NCBI GenBank assembly: GCA_003427395.1
Contig: BFEA01000073.1
Coordinates: 1,743,873-1,794,251 of the forward strand
Source of the DNA: Chara braunii
Lineage: Eukaryota > Streptophyta > Charophyceae > Charales > Characeae
Reading direction: 5' to 3'
DNA: 50,379 nt
Shown here: positions 30,673 to 40,328 of the stretch, piece after piece
Layout: each line of letters starts with the position of its first letter
How positions within the stretch are numbered: position 1 is the first letter of the stretch
Translations under genes and position numbers: made by a program
Notes under the pieces: generated by a model
What the model saw: only the letters and a program-made list of their open reading frames with translations
Databases searched by the model: none
Told to the model about the DNA's origin: nothing

Positions 30673-30691
30673 ATACGGTTGCACAGTGTGT

Positions 30692-30753
30692 AGTCACGCA
30701 GCACAATCAAGCTGTGGAGTCACGCAGCACAATCAAGTTGTGCAGTCACTCAC
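30692..30753. repeat. 26-bp tandem repeat, about 2.4 copies
   Basis: AGTCACGCAGCACAATCAAG plus six bases (30692-30717) is repeated at 30718-30743 with two substitutions. A partial third copy starts at 30744. Confidence 0.85.
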
Positions 30754-31348
30754 AATGGAAACGGTAAGGAAAAGGAAAAAAAAGAAAGAAAAAAGAAAGT
30801 CAGAATTTCCAACCGTATTTGTAGTCTCCTTCCCCGCAGGGCCTAAGTACACAACTACGGGGTTGCATAACTTTATGGCCTTGCCAAGAAATCAGATAAG
30901 CCACTCAATGCAGGGAAATACACCCAATAGACAGCGTGGTGTCATACCAATACCAAGAATATTCGACTTTAGCCTCGCTAAACACTTAAAATAACCTCCC
31001 ATACGTCGGGTTCCCTCCGAGGCAAACACACTCTGATTCGTTGTTANAAGCTTGGGCTACTCCCTTGCTTGCCCGTTTACACAGTCTACTGAGGGCTTAA
31101 TTCTCTGTCACGATGCAACATGGTTGGTTAATAACGATCATCCGCACTGATTAACCAAATTAATAAGGAGACCAAAGTCAGTGGAAGCAANACAAAAAAG
31201 AAAAGAGCGGGCTATTTTGCAATGGCCANCATCTTATCTGAGGGCTCGGCCAAGACAGTTATGAAAGAGAAGCTTCGATGACGCTCGATAGCAATCTCCT
31301 TTATAGGTAGAAAAAGTCTTATGAGAGGAGGGACGAAATAGGTAGTCG
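30754..31348. other. No gene recognised
   Basis: Mixed sequence with occasional N bases follows the 26-bp repeat. A 123-codon frame covering 30623-30994 begins in repeat DNA and has no recognisable domain, so I do not call it. Confidence 0.4.
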
Positions 31349-31945
31349 TCAGTGTGGGTACACCAACCGGTAAGTAAAATCGCCTTCAAAGAGCGGGAGA
31401 CCCCTCCCTCTCGCTGATTTCGCCCCTCTCAAAATCCCTTTCCACGCGAGACGGCTGACCTCTCTCACGCCGGCCGCAGGAATCCTACTGCGAGGACGAC
31501 ACACTCCGTGTTTCCAGACCATGTCATTCGGCATACTATCGACGTGGTCGTCGATGAATCNTTTCAACAATGCGAGCATTGTGACGACTTTTTCGGATGG
31601 TTTACACAATCCCGAGTGCACGTGCTCCTTAACCACAACACCNTTATCGTACATTCTTTTGTAGACATAGAAGGTGTTACGAGAAATGTCGAGNATGTTA
31701 CAGTATGCCTNCACGCACATCTTCCTTTTGCAAGCTACAGGCCTGACCCACTCAGCACCGCCTTCCGTAAACGTGAAGTCTTGTATGGTCTGCAACCACC
31801 ACTTTGTCCTTTCCGTAAAACTTTTCGAGTAGAACGCCTCCCGCACCGGCCTAACCTCTTCCGCTGTCAACTCAGCGCAACACATCTGCCTACAACAGAG
31901 TATCCCTCGCACTGCTTCAAGAGACTGCATCCTCAGTTTGCTCAT
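31349..31945 (-). pseudogene. N-terminal half of a DUF7869-type transposase-like protein
   Basis: An open minus-strand frame of 198 codons. It shows an EVRPVREAFYSKSFTERTKW segment and a TKWWLQTIQDFTF segment. A basic, Cys-containing RPVACKRKMCV and LDISRNTFYVYKR segment resembles a small helix-turn-helix. A GLCKPSEKV...HVDSMPNDMVW segment follows. This order is what I expect for the N-terminal half of proteins that end in a DUF7869 domain, the rest of which lies on the plus strand at 34812-36671. Frames further upstream on the minus strand (31942-32431) may hold more of it. The final 40 residues look non-homologous. Several codons contain N. Confidence 0.5.
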
Positions 31946-32991
31946 AGCTCACCGATGTTGTGTCTTTTTGGCCGGTTCTCTGTTTGCCATAGAATAGGGT
32001 CTTCTTTCACCGGGCATAGGCGCCGACAAAATGTACCNTATGTGGCGGTCTTCTTCGGAAAGACAGCGCGAGGTCTGACTATCTCGTGAATAGCATTAGT
32101 TAGTGACTTCATCTGTGGACTGTCCTTGACTCTCCTGAGACTACGGAAGGATAAACGAGGAAACCCTCTCACCCCCATCGAGAACTCCCAAGGACGAAGC
32201 GACAGTAGTGCAGTTATTCACACTGTGCACGTACTCCGTCCCACTATAACTACACTCACCGAGATTCCCTTTAGGTACGGAGCTCGACATCCCAATCNNG
32301 GTNATTTCAGAACATGCCAAAGAGACTCGGGATGCACAATTGACACTAGGAAACAAGACCCCGTTTCCAGTGTTGATGTGGTCTTCGAGCACGTCAGAAC
32401 ATATGTACGAATGCGCGGTGGAGGTGGGCAACTGTGTTCTCTTCCGTCGATGCTAAGGGTCTAAGTCACGTAACCGTTTTCCAGAGGAAGTACATGGCAC
32501 GAGTNGAGGTGAAGTACTATCGGTACTACTTTGAACTCNGTCGCCCATAATCAATCCCTTGCTTNNNAGTCACCGTCGAAAACATAACGGAAGTCAAGCT
32601 AGCGNGGGAGGTAAATNACGATTGACGNTCGTCGCACCACACCTGTGAAGAATGTATTGAGAAGCATTNGATCTTTCCNTGCGAACAAAACAAGAGACGT
32701 TTACCTNAATCAGAGTCGAGGTAGTTGTTGGACTGACAACNAAAAAGCGACAGAGATGCGTCGACTCTTTGTGGAGCACGACACAGGGCAATGCAACGAA
32801 AACAACATGAGAGTGCACCGGCTCGAAAGAGGGTGGAGAAGTACACGACATTCGACATATACAGCCTGCGTTGAACCGAACCACAAACCTTGCTCGACAC
32901 TNTTTGTCCATGTTTCCGCTTAAAATNGAAGGTGCGCAAGCANGTCTCNGATGNAGAGTNGGATGAATCTGAAACACCTATGCATCATAGT
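31946..32991. other. N-rich degraded sequence, possible 5' part of the DUF7869-type gene
   Basis: Minus-strand frames at 31942-32178 and 32141-32431 lie upstream of the N-terminal half and may be exons or decayed coding sequence, but no motif proves it. Many single N bases occur after 32290. Confidence 0.3.
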
Positions 32992-34798
32992 ATTCGCAAG
33001 TCTGCAGCGTGTGANGTTNTTNTNTCAGATGCATCCGGGACATTTATGTCCCGTCACATTTACACCACTGCAGNGNAGACCAACATCACGTCATGTACCC
33101 AATGCCGAGNACCTACTNGCACGTATGNNGANNGCGGATGTGTTCACGGGCCTTTCGNGTCGGGGGGAATTGACAACCCTCACGAAGTNCCAAACAGTCG
33201 GCGGTCANTGNTGTTGAGTGGCAAAANCACTCTTAGGGAACCTTNTGGTCGTGTTCAGAACTTGTTGGNGTAGCACAAGATGCTCACCAAACAGTTCTGG
33301 ATGTCCATTTNATGGACAGATCATATGATGCATTACGAGCAAGCAATGGTTGATTGNTGGGCCCCCTTTCCCGGTATAGATCTTTGAGAGCAGAGTTTCG
33401 CACTCCACCGTGAGATCCATATCGGAGAGGGGGACCTGCTACCCTGTCGCTGTTTACTGTAGGCATCATGAGGGAGTCCATGACTTGAGGACCCGTAAAT
33501 GAACAATCCTCANGGACTTTGCAACCGCGCGAGGAACTTATTGGCGTAGCACTAGATGCTCACCAATCAGTTCTGAATGTCGGTTGTATCGACACATCAT
33601 AGGATGCCTCACGAGCAAGCACCGGTCGATTGCTGGCCTCCCTTCCCAGTGAGAATCTTTGATTGCAGAGTTTCGCACTCCACCGTGAGANTCATATCGG
33701 AGAGAGGGACCTGCCATCATGTCGTTGTTTACTGTAGTCGTCATGTGGAAGTNGACAATGCAATGACCCGACGATATTCCAATTGGGACGTACTCTTCTT
33801 CTCTGTGCAGGCGNTGACCATCGGTGCGTATGCAGCGTATTGTAGGGAAGAGGAACTTCTTCTAGCATGGGTCGAGGGAAACGNACGACATAATCGGCGA
33901 CGAGAAGGAAGAAGTTCGTGAGGTCGGCAACTTCGGATGGATCCGAGACACAAGAAGTCACGCAGCGCATCCTTCATTGCAGCGTCGGTCGGCGTCACTC
34001 TTGTCAATTTTCGTCCCGGAACAATCACGGACATNGGCAGAAGGTTTCATGGCATCCAATCCGAAAACAATCGCGGGCAATTGTCGAACAGGACGCAGAC
34101 AGTTGGTTTAGAGGGCGAAGCACTGTTGGGAAAACTTGCGCGATCCCAACTTGCTCTAGCAAAATACTCGACGGTATGNAGGGGTNGAGNTGCACAAACC
34201 GAATCGCATGNGTTATTTTTTGGGCANGCATTGGTGAGCATCTAGTGNTGCGCCAATAAATTCCTCACGCTGCCGCAAAATCCACTGGAAGGNGCTCANT
34301 TTTGGGTCCTCGCGTCATGGACTCCCTAATGACGACTACAGTGAACAACGGCAGGCTAGCAGGTCTCCCTCTCTGATATGGATCTCAAGGTGGANTGCAA
34401 AACTCTGCTCTCGAAGATCNACACNGGGAAAGGGGGGCAACAATCAACCACTGCTTGTTNGTGACGNATCATACGATCTGTCCATAAATTGGACATCCAA
34501 TACTGCTTGGTGACCATCCGGTGCCACGCCAAAAAGGTCCCAACACGACCGAAAGGTTCCGTAAGAGTGCTTTTGCCACCCAACAGCACTGGCCGCCGAC
34601 TGTTCGGCACTTCGTGAAGGTTNTCATTTCCTCCNGGCGCCTAAGGCTCGTGATCATTTTCTTCGCTTGTGTACGTGCCGGTTGCTGCTCGGCATTGCGT
34701 GCATGACGTACTGCTCGTCTCCGCTGTAGTGGTGTAAATCTGTCGGGACATAAGTTTCTCGGATGCATCCGACAACGCGAGATAAAGACTTGCGAATG
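32992..34798. repeat. 1.8-kb imperfect palindrome (inverted duplication) centred near 33899
   Basis: Matching blocks face each other around one centre. ATTCGCAAGTCT (about 32993) faces AGACTTGCGAAT (about 34787). ATGCATCCGGGACAT (33029) faces its complement ending at 34768. The block with CACTCCACC-GTGAGAT (about 33400) faces 34380-34412. GCACTAGATGCTCACCAAT (about 33548) faces 34230-34255. Within the left arm, a unit of about 240 bp is also repeated in tandem (33249-33491 and 33530-33755). It could be a fold-back transposon or a rearrangement scar. The central 600 bp (about 33600-34200) carries no recognised gene. Confidence 0.7.
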
Positions 34799-34811
34799 TC
34801 ACGTTCCAAAG

Positions 34812-36671
34812 TTAATTCGGATTCACAAAACGAGCAATTTATGAATCGTTGCGCTCTGATCTTCTGATGTGCCACTCGGAAGTTGTGTCGGAGTCGACTT
34901 TCTACGCGATGTGGAGTAAGCACTTCTGACACGTATGTCTCGCTATGTCCAACACATTCACGAAGTGCGCAAAATGTATATTCTACAAGCAGTGCATCGC
35001 TAAGTCGAAGTACGCGANGGACCGTATNANATTCAAAGATAGGATGTGNAAACATCAAGAGCTGCAAGTCAACCACAGGCTAGACTACAGNCGCTGCAAA
35101 ATTGATTCCATCTTGTGGCAGTNCGAGTGTCTGTGCATNATTATCGACGACATGGATNNNAAGAAAACCACCATACCGCATATAGGACAGGATAACTACT
35201 NTNAGGACTTGCACCACGAGAGGATGATGAAGACGGGTCTCACGACCGTTCGGGTCCATGGNCGGGATCCTTCTATATTTGTTCACACATATTTTCCTTA
35301 CTACAGACACGACCCTAGCAGTACGGCGACGTGTTTAANGCGGACTCTGGCGGAGATTCAATCTAGTGGGAAACCTCTACCACCTTTTCTTCGTATTCAA
35401 TCTGACAACTGTTTCAAAGAAAACAAGAATAGATTCATCTGCGCGTTGGCAGCACTCCTCGTGAAATTCGGGATTTTCAAAGAAATAGAAATTGGCTTTA
35501 TGATAGTTGGACACACGCACACAGACGTCGATGCCACTTTTAGTGTTTTCTCCAAGAAACTCAAAGACAATGATGCCTACACAATGGANGAGTTATTTGA
35601 TTTGCNAGAACGGTCGCATAAAACTCTTCCGCGGTGTATTTTTCTTGATAGGATAGCTGAGTGGAGAGGTCTTATTTGCCCACATGTTTCAAAGCGCATG
35701 ACAGGGATTTCGAAGCCTCATTTCCTAAATTCTACATGATAGATGATAATCCCGTCATGTCCTACAAAGAGTATTGCACGGACGCTAAGTAGTTGCCCGA
35801 GGATGGTCCTCTTTACTGGTTCAAACAAACAGACAACGATGGTTACGTTGGTCCACAGCAACCTTTCGACCCTCTGCCGGTCCAACTTGCGTTCCTGGAC
35901 GATTACAAGAACGGTTTGGAGGGTGTTAAGAGATTTTTGGAAGTCTATGAGAAAAAGAGAGAAATTTGGATGACTTTCNAAGACAAGGAGGTGATTAGAA
36001 TANATAGGGTTTTTTCGTACTGGGAAGATCACGTCAAACACGCGGGGGAGANTATCNACAACGNGGTGCCTTCGNCACCCATCACCAGCTTCTGGCCACA
36101 GACCATCCATNTCGTTGAAGATAGGAGTTCTTGCTCTGATTCGGATGCATCCGAATTACANNGAGAACCTCTGTTCGTAGGTCTTCAGAAGGACAANCCC
36201 AAGACTAGCTTTGATCCTTTCGAACACGTGCATGTCGACAATTTTGTCATTATGCAACCATCGGACGAGNACATGCTTCAAGGAGTGTCATTTTGGGTTG
36301 GCCANGTTCGCAGTGATGTTGNCAAGAACGAAGATTCGCCAACTTACAACCAATTCAAAGTGGAGTAGTGGGTTCCAATTGGCAAAACGAGCACACTAAG
36401 AGAATTATATGCCAATGCATGGGATAAAAAANTGAGAAAAGNTCCAGGGCACGGGGAACAATATCAACATGTCACAACTGTTGTGTTTTCTTGGATGAGA
36501 CAAACAAGAANGAATGGTTGCGACTCCGCCAAAAAATTCAGCAGCGGTCTTGTTATTCCTTTGAAAGTGAGGAGAAATGCAACTTCCGCCNTGGATAACG
36601 ACATCGGTGGTCAAACANAAAGCGTTTCCGGAGAAGGGAGCGGGTCGGAGGCTACCTCTTCGAGAGTGTGA
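34812..36671 (+). pseudogene. C-terminal half of a DUF7869-type transposase-like protein
   Basis: Starting at the palindrome edge, one frame reads FTKRAIYESL...VVSESTFYAMWSKHF. A Cys pair region (FTKCAKCIFYKQC) follows, then the DUF7869-type core: LRIQSDNCFKENKNRF, then FMIVGHTHTDVDATFSVFSK. The conserved Asp-Asn-Glu-Asn and G-H-T-H-x-D-x-D residues are present. The family is transposase-like with probable acidic catalytic residues, but its mechanism is not known to me. Breaks are TGA at 34927-34929, a frameshift near 35715, TAG at 35790-35792 (between Lys and Leu) and TAG at 36366-36368 directly before a Trp codon. The C-terminal part runs in the same frame to 36671. Its N-terminal half lies inverted at 31349-31945. 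Confidence 0.6.
36137..36155. repeat. Palindrome TTCGGATGCATCCGAA
   Basis: A perfect 16-bp palindrome lies within the DUF7869-type coding frame. Half-sites or near copies (GGATGCATCC, GATACATCCGAATC, GATTCGGATGTATCC) recur at about 33030, 34760, 38231, 38441 and 38645. It may be a recurring site of this repeat family. Confidence 0.6.
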
Positions 36672-36947
36672 TGCTCGACNTCTTTTAATGAAGAAAACAT
36701 ATTNTCGTGCTGGACTACACAACACACTTGACTCCANGGAATACATCGTGTAATGATTTGTGCTCTCTCGATTACGCGCTTCACATCAACAAAAGTTCTT
36801 AATCAATTTTCGACCTTGGGCGTGGGGGCNTTTTGGTCGTCGTAGCCTGACCTCAGGCTCNGGATCCTGACCTTGTTGACAAATTGTTATTGTGACTNNT
36901 GTCTTTTGCGNCATGCAGACTTACATCTTTTGACGTACTTCAAAAAG
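36672..36947. other. Spacer between the transposase-like gene and the stand-alone family gene
   Basis: Mixed sequence with several N bases and no recognised gene. It ends in an A-rich context before the ATG at 36948, and no clear TATA box stands out. Confidence 0.35.
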
Positions 36948-37361
36948 ATGGCTGGAAATGCGGGCTTCACTGAAATAGAAGTGCCTGAANGACTNANGAT
37001 CATCACAAAGGGNGGAGCGTTTNCTTTTCAATATNAGAAAATCTTCAATTGCGAAGCGGGCGGACGAACAATGTTTGNCATCATGGTGAGGTTTACTGAT
37101 CTGGACTGTTTCGACATACGAATATATGAGCGTCGAGGAAAGAACTGGATGCTAGGAGATTTTACAGCAGCTTATGTACAAGTTGGAGATGTTCTTTTGG
37201 CCTTGAGACGTGCTGTGCTCAGAGCTGGGGGTGNCATTGAAGGTCTCTCNGTTGCCATTACGNAGTTTGAAGGTCTGCCTCAACCTCCAATCCCGGCTTG
37301 CATGGTAGACGGTTCAACATGGGAACCGATACNGAAGGCTCTGCGAAGAGGNTTCATTTGA
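36948..37361 (+). CDS. Stand-alone member of the DxRxY/PxPPxP family (137 aa)
   Basis: I chose ATG 36948 (AAAAGATGGCT, a good scanning context) over an upstream in-frame ATG at 36873 because family homology starts after it. The frame is open to TGA at 37359-37361 despite several N-containing codons. Conserved features in order are an N-terminal strand pair, IMVRFTDLDCFDIRIYERRGKN, a long Leu/Val/Ala helix (VGDVLLALRRAVLRAG), FEGLPQPPIPACMVDGSTWE and a final basic helix. It matches members D and E of the retroelement most closely. It has no LTR or PBS next to it and follows a DUF7869-type element by 280 bp. It could be a host gene, an accessory gene of that element, or a stray fragment. The function is unknown. 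Confidence 0.6.
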   Translation: MAGNAGFTEIEVPEXXXIITKXGAFXFQYXKIFNCEAGGRTMFXIMVRFTDLDCFDIRIYERRGKNWMLGDFTAAYVQVGDVLLALRRAVLRAGGXIEGLXVAITXFEGLPQPPIPACMVDGSTWEPIXKALRRXFI

Positions 37362-37990
37362 AGATTTGGACNTTTTGACACTTCGANTAACGAGTCTAAT
37401 GATTTTAGAGTATTGTGTTACGATGTCAGATTAGTGAACATTTGCATAGTATAGGCTTCTTCTGATCATTTCGAGTTTTCAACACTTTGAGTGACAAGCC
37501 TCGNAGTTTTCAAAGTTTTGTGTTGGAATGTCACATTAGTTAACATTTTCNTAGTGTAAGGTACTCAGGGTTTTTGATTCAGCCTAGGTTTTAGCCTTGC
37601 AAACTTTTTGGTTATGTACAAAGTGTGGCTCAGTTTTGCAAGGTGAAGTTGACGTTCCATACCTTAGTAAGTATTCGTCTGATTTGAATAGCCTTGCCAA
37701 CAGTTTGGTTATTTAAATCTTTTGAAGTAATTGTTATGAATTCGCAATATATGGACCACGCAACTGTTGTCAGTTTTCAAGACTGAGTTCTCAATTGTCT
37801 CGAGAATGATTGTGTACCTNGTTAGTGGAGACTTTTGAAACTATTGCAACAGTTATGACTTCCTAATATGTCGACTGGGTGACCCGCTCTATTCTTCATT
37901 TTTCTTCGCTTCTGAATGANGTTATTATNAGTTGTCAATTGTCTTCAAAATGACTGTGTACTGTATCAATGATAGTAGTGACTCCTAATG
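37362..37990. repeat. Non-coding region with a short diverged duplication
   Basis: A block with TGTGTTACGATGTCAGATTAG, AACATTTGCATAGTATAGG (about 37385-37455) recurs in diverged form at about 37490-37565. The rest is A/T-rich, and no gene is seen. Confidence 0.5.
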
Positions 37991-38460
37991 TGTCCATGGT
38001 ATTTGGTATCAAAAACTTCACAAAGTTTAGGTTTCTTTGTTAAGCCTTGTCATCAATTCATGTCATGAGTTGAAAATATCAATTGTCTTGTCAATGAGGA
38101 TATTTACTTGCGAAACTGTGATAGGGTCCTCAAACATATAATCGTTGTCATTACTTTCAACATCCGATAATCTGCACACAGTTTGATTCGAATGTATCTG
38201 ACTATTTAATCTAACGTTAGATTGAATAGAAGGATACATCCGAATCAAATTGTGTACATTGTATTTGGTATCGAAACTTCACAGAGTTTAGGTTTGAAAT
38301 TCTTTGCTTATCATCAGTTGATGTTATGACTTGAAGTTGTTAATTTTCTTCAGGATAATATTTACTTGCCCAACTGTGATAAGGTCCTCAAACACATAGT
38401 CCTTGTCATCACTTTCAGCATCTCATAATTTGTACACAGTGTGATTCGGATGTATCCTAA
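37991..38460. repeat. Tandem duplication, about 260-bp period
   Basis: Unit 1 (about 37991-38215) and unit 2 (about 38256-38460) share CATTGTATTTGGTATC/CATGGTATTTGGTATC, ACTTCACA-AGTTTAGGTTT, ATATTTACTTGC, AACTGTGATA-GGTCCTCAAACA and a terminal GATTCG-ATGTATC. The stem-loop at 38182-38249 lies at the boundary. Confidence 0.75.
38182..38249. repeat. 68-bp imperfect palindrome
   Basis: TTTGATTCG (38182-38190) pairs with CGAATCAAA (38241-38249). The centre AATCTAACGTTAGATT (38208-38223) is perfect, and most bases between also pair. It separates the two tandem units and carries the GATACATCCGAATC word seen elsewhere. Confidence 0.8.
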
Positions 38461-38861
38461 TATTCGATCTAGCTTATGAAAAGACATTTTGCATATCACT
38501 CCTATGCGTTCGTTTGAGCCTCTGCAAAAATCAATTTCATGTCACTCCTATGCATCCCTTCGAAGGGGAGCGTTAGAGGGAGGGTTTGAACATTCAGTAC
38601 GCGAATCTTCATAATCAATGTCCAAATGGGTGTCAGTTTAATTAGGATGTATCCGACTTTGATAATTGAACTTGTGCAGGAAATGAATATGCTCAGGATT
38701 TATCCACTGTACAATGACTCTAATCCATTGTATATTGATTGATAACGAGGATCTCCTTAGTCAGCCCCGTCTACTGATGTCCTGTTTCTCGAACAAAAAT
38801 GTACTATCTAGAAAATAATGTACTATTCGAACGAATAACATGTTCCTAGTACTATTTTCAA
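38461..38861. other. Non-coding A/T-rich sequence
   Basis: No gene is recognised. It includes another AGGATGTATCCGAC word at about 38645 and AATGTACTAT repeats at about 38798-38830, next to the point where the minus-strand reverse transcriptase breaks off. Confidence 0.4.
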
Positions 38862-39430
38862 GTGCTCTGCGTGCTTCTCTACAGTCCTACTAAAGATAAG
38901 AATATCATCGAGGTACACGACGATAAACTTGTCTAAGTACTCATGAAAGATCTGNTGGAATGTCCCAAGCGCATTGCATAGACCAAAGGGNATCACCACA
39001 AACTCGTACAGACCGTACCTGGTCTTAAAAGNGGTTTTGTGCAGGTCCTCAGGTCTAATAACACTTTAATGGTATCCAGACTTCAGATCTATCTTTGTGA
39101 AAAACCGGCGTCCCTGCACTCTATCCAGTAGGTCGTCGATGCGGGGTAGGGGTTCTGCGTTCTAGACTGTGATGGCATTGAGACCCCTATAGTTAATGCA
39201 CATCCTTAGTGTACGTCCCTTCTTAGGAACAAATAAGACTNGCGCACCGTAAGGGGAGGTACTAGGCCNAATCTATNCCTTCTCTNTGAGCTTCTTGAGC
39301 TGGAGGCGGAGCTCATCCAACTCTACAGGAGACATCCTATANATTCGTCCTCTAGGCACCTTACTACCTGGGACAACCTCTATTGCATGGACTACCTCCC
39401 TTTCCACNACGTCTGTGGGATCCTAAAAAA
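38862..39430 (-). pseudogene. pol: Partial Ty3/gypsy reverse transcriptase (element 2)
   Basis: On the minus strand the sequence gives a classic RT order: YRMSPVELDELRLQLKKL, then the PYGA-VLFVPKKG block, [55 protein letters not shown] and the catalytic YLDD (38904-38915) in [11 protein letters not shown]. Several codons hold N, and two in-frame stops are visible. Homology ends just after the EKHAEHLK segment near 38862, so thumb, RNase H and integrase are missing. It continues from the protease at 39441. Confidence 0.75.
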
Positions 39431-39440
39431 GGTCGGAATA

Positions 39441-40055
39441 CTAAGTGACGACTGATTCTATCTCTGGGGGTGATTTTACGGCCTCCCCTTTCTNAGAGAT
39501 GAAGACTAGATACATGCCCTCCTCGCGATTCTGCTTATAGTAGTTATAGAAAGACGAGGCACACANGCAACCATAGTTTTCCACTAGACNGCTAGCTCTG
39601 AACTTTTGCAGTCTAACGGTTNTACCATTTGGCAGCTTGTGTATCAACACCTTCCTATCCCAATCGAACCGAGNTTGAGCGACCCCGAGGTAGTACATAC
39701 CTAGCAGCATGTCAAATGGCAGTTCGTCGCTGACAAGGAATGAGATTTTTTGTCTCACTTCCCCTCCTCCATAGGAGAAGGTGCAAACTACATTCTTGAC
39801 ATAATCCTGGACTACCATGGGATGCTTGTTGGCTAGTGTAGATGCTACAGATCTGCTAAGCCGCTGCACTTGGTCCCCTAAGCGCAGCCTATCGACACAA
39901 GCACGACTGGTGAAGTTCCGTGTAGAGCTTATGTCTTCGAAGACACTCACTTTGCGGCCACCTACATAAACCTCTACCAGAAAATGTTCACCCCTAGGAC
40001 CTTTACTAATCATCGCCCAAGAGCCTCTGGCCCTCTGGAATCCTTCCCTGACCAC
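39441..40055 (-). pseudogene. pol: Retropepsin-like protease of element 2
   Basis: An open minus-strand frame with GEHFLVEVYVGGRKVSVF, then EDISSTRNFTSR where an active enzyme has D-[ST]-G-[AS]. The Gly is Ser here, while the misjoined relative at 27594-28099 has D-I-G-S. The second-half motif FDMLLGMYYLG (LLG) is present. Catalytic competence is doubtful. It lies between the gag zinc knuckle and the RT in the expected order. Confidence 0.65.
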
Positions 40056-40328
40056 TCAATTTGTAGCTTTTCTAGGGACTCAGACACATCTCTCGAACAG
40101 AGCATCGGTGGGTCTGAATGTGCTGCGGGGCGTTGGATGAGTCACTAGCCTTGGCCAACGCCTGAAGTGGCGAAGGCAACGTTACCGCTTCAGCACGAGT
40201 AAGAGCGGCTAACACTCCTACTGGCCCGAGGTGTTTCCCTGCGAAGTACTTGCGGAGGTACTACCAGGGTTCGAAGATAATCCCACCACTGTTGGAGAGG
40301 CTACCTTCATTGTGACTTTCTTGCCTTA

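Noticed and set aside
29653-30684. 343-codon minus-strand open frame rich in His and Thr
   Set aside because: It is produced by GT/CA microsatellites, poly-A and C-rich tracts. Alternative frames are equally open, and there is no domain.
34654-35076. 140-codon minus-strand frame over the start of the DUF7869-type C-terminal half
   Set aside because: The plus strand shows the recognisable protein (VSESTFYAMW, then the Cys pairs), so the minus frame is a shadow crossing the palindrome edge.
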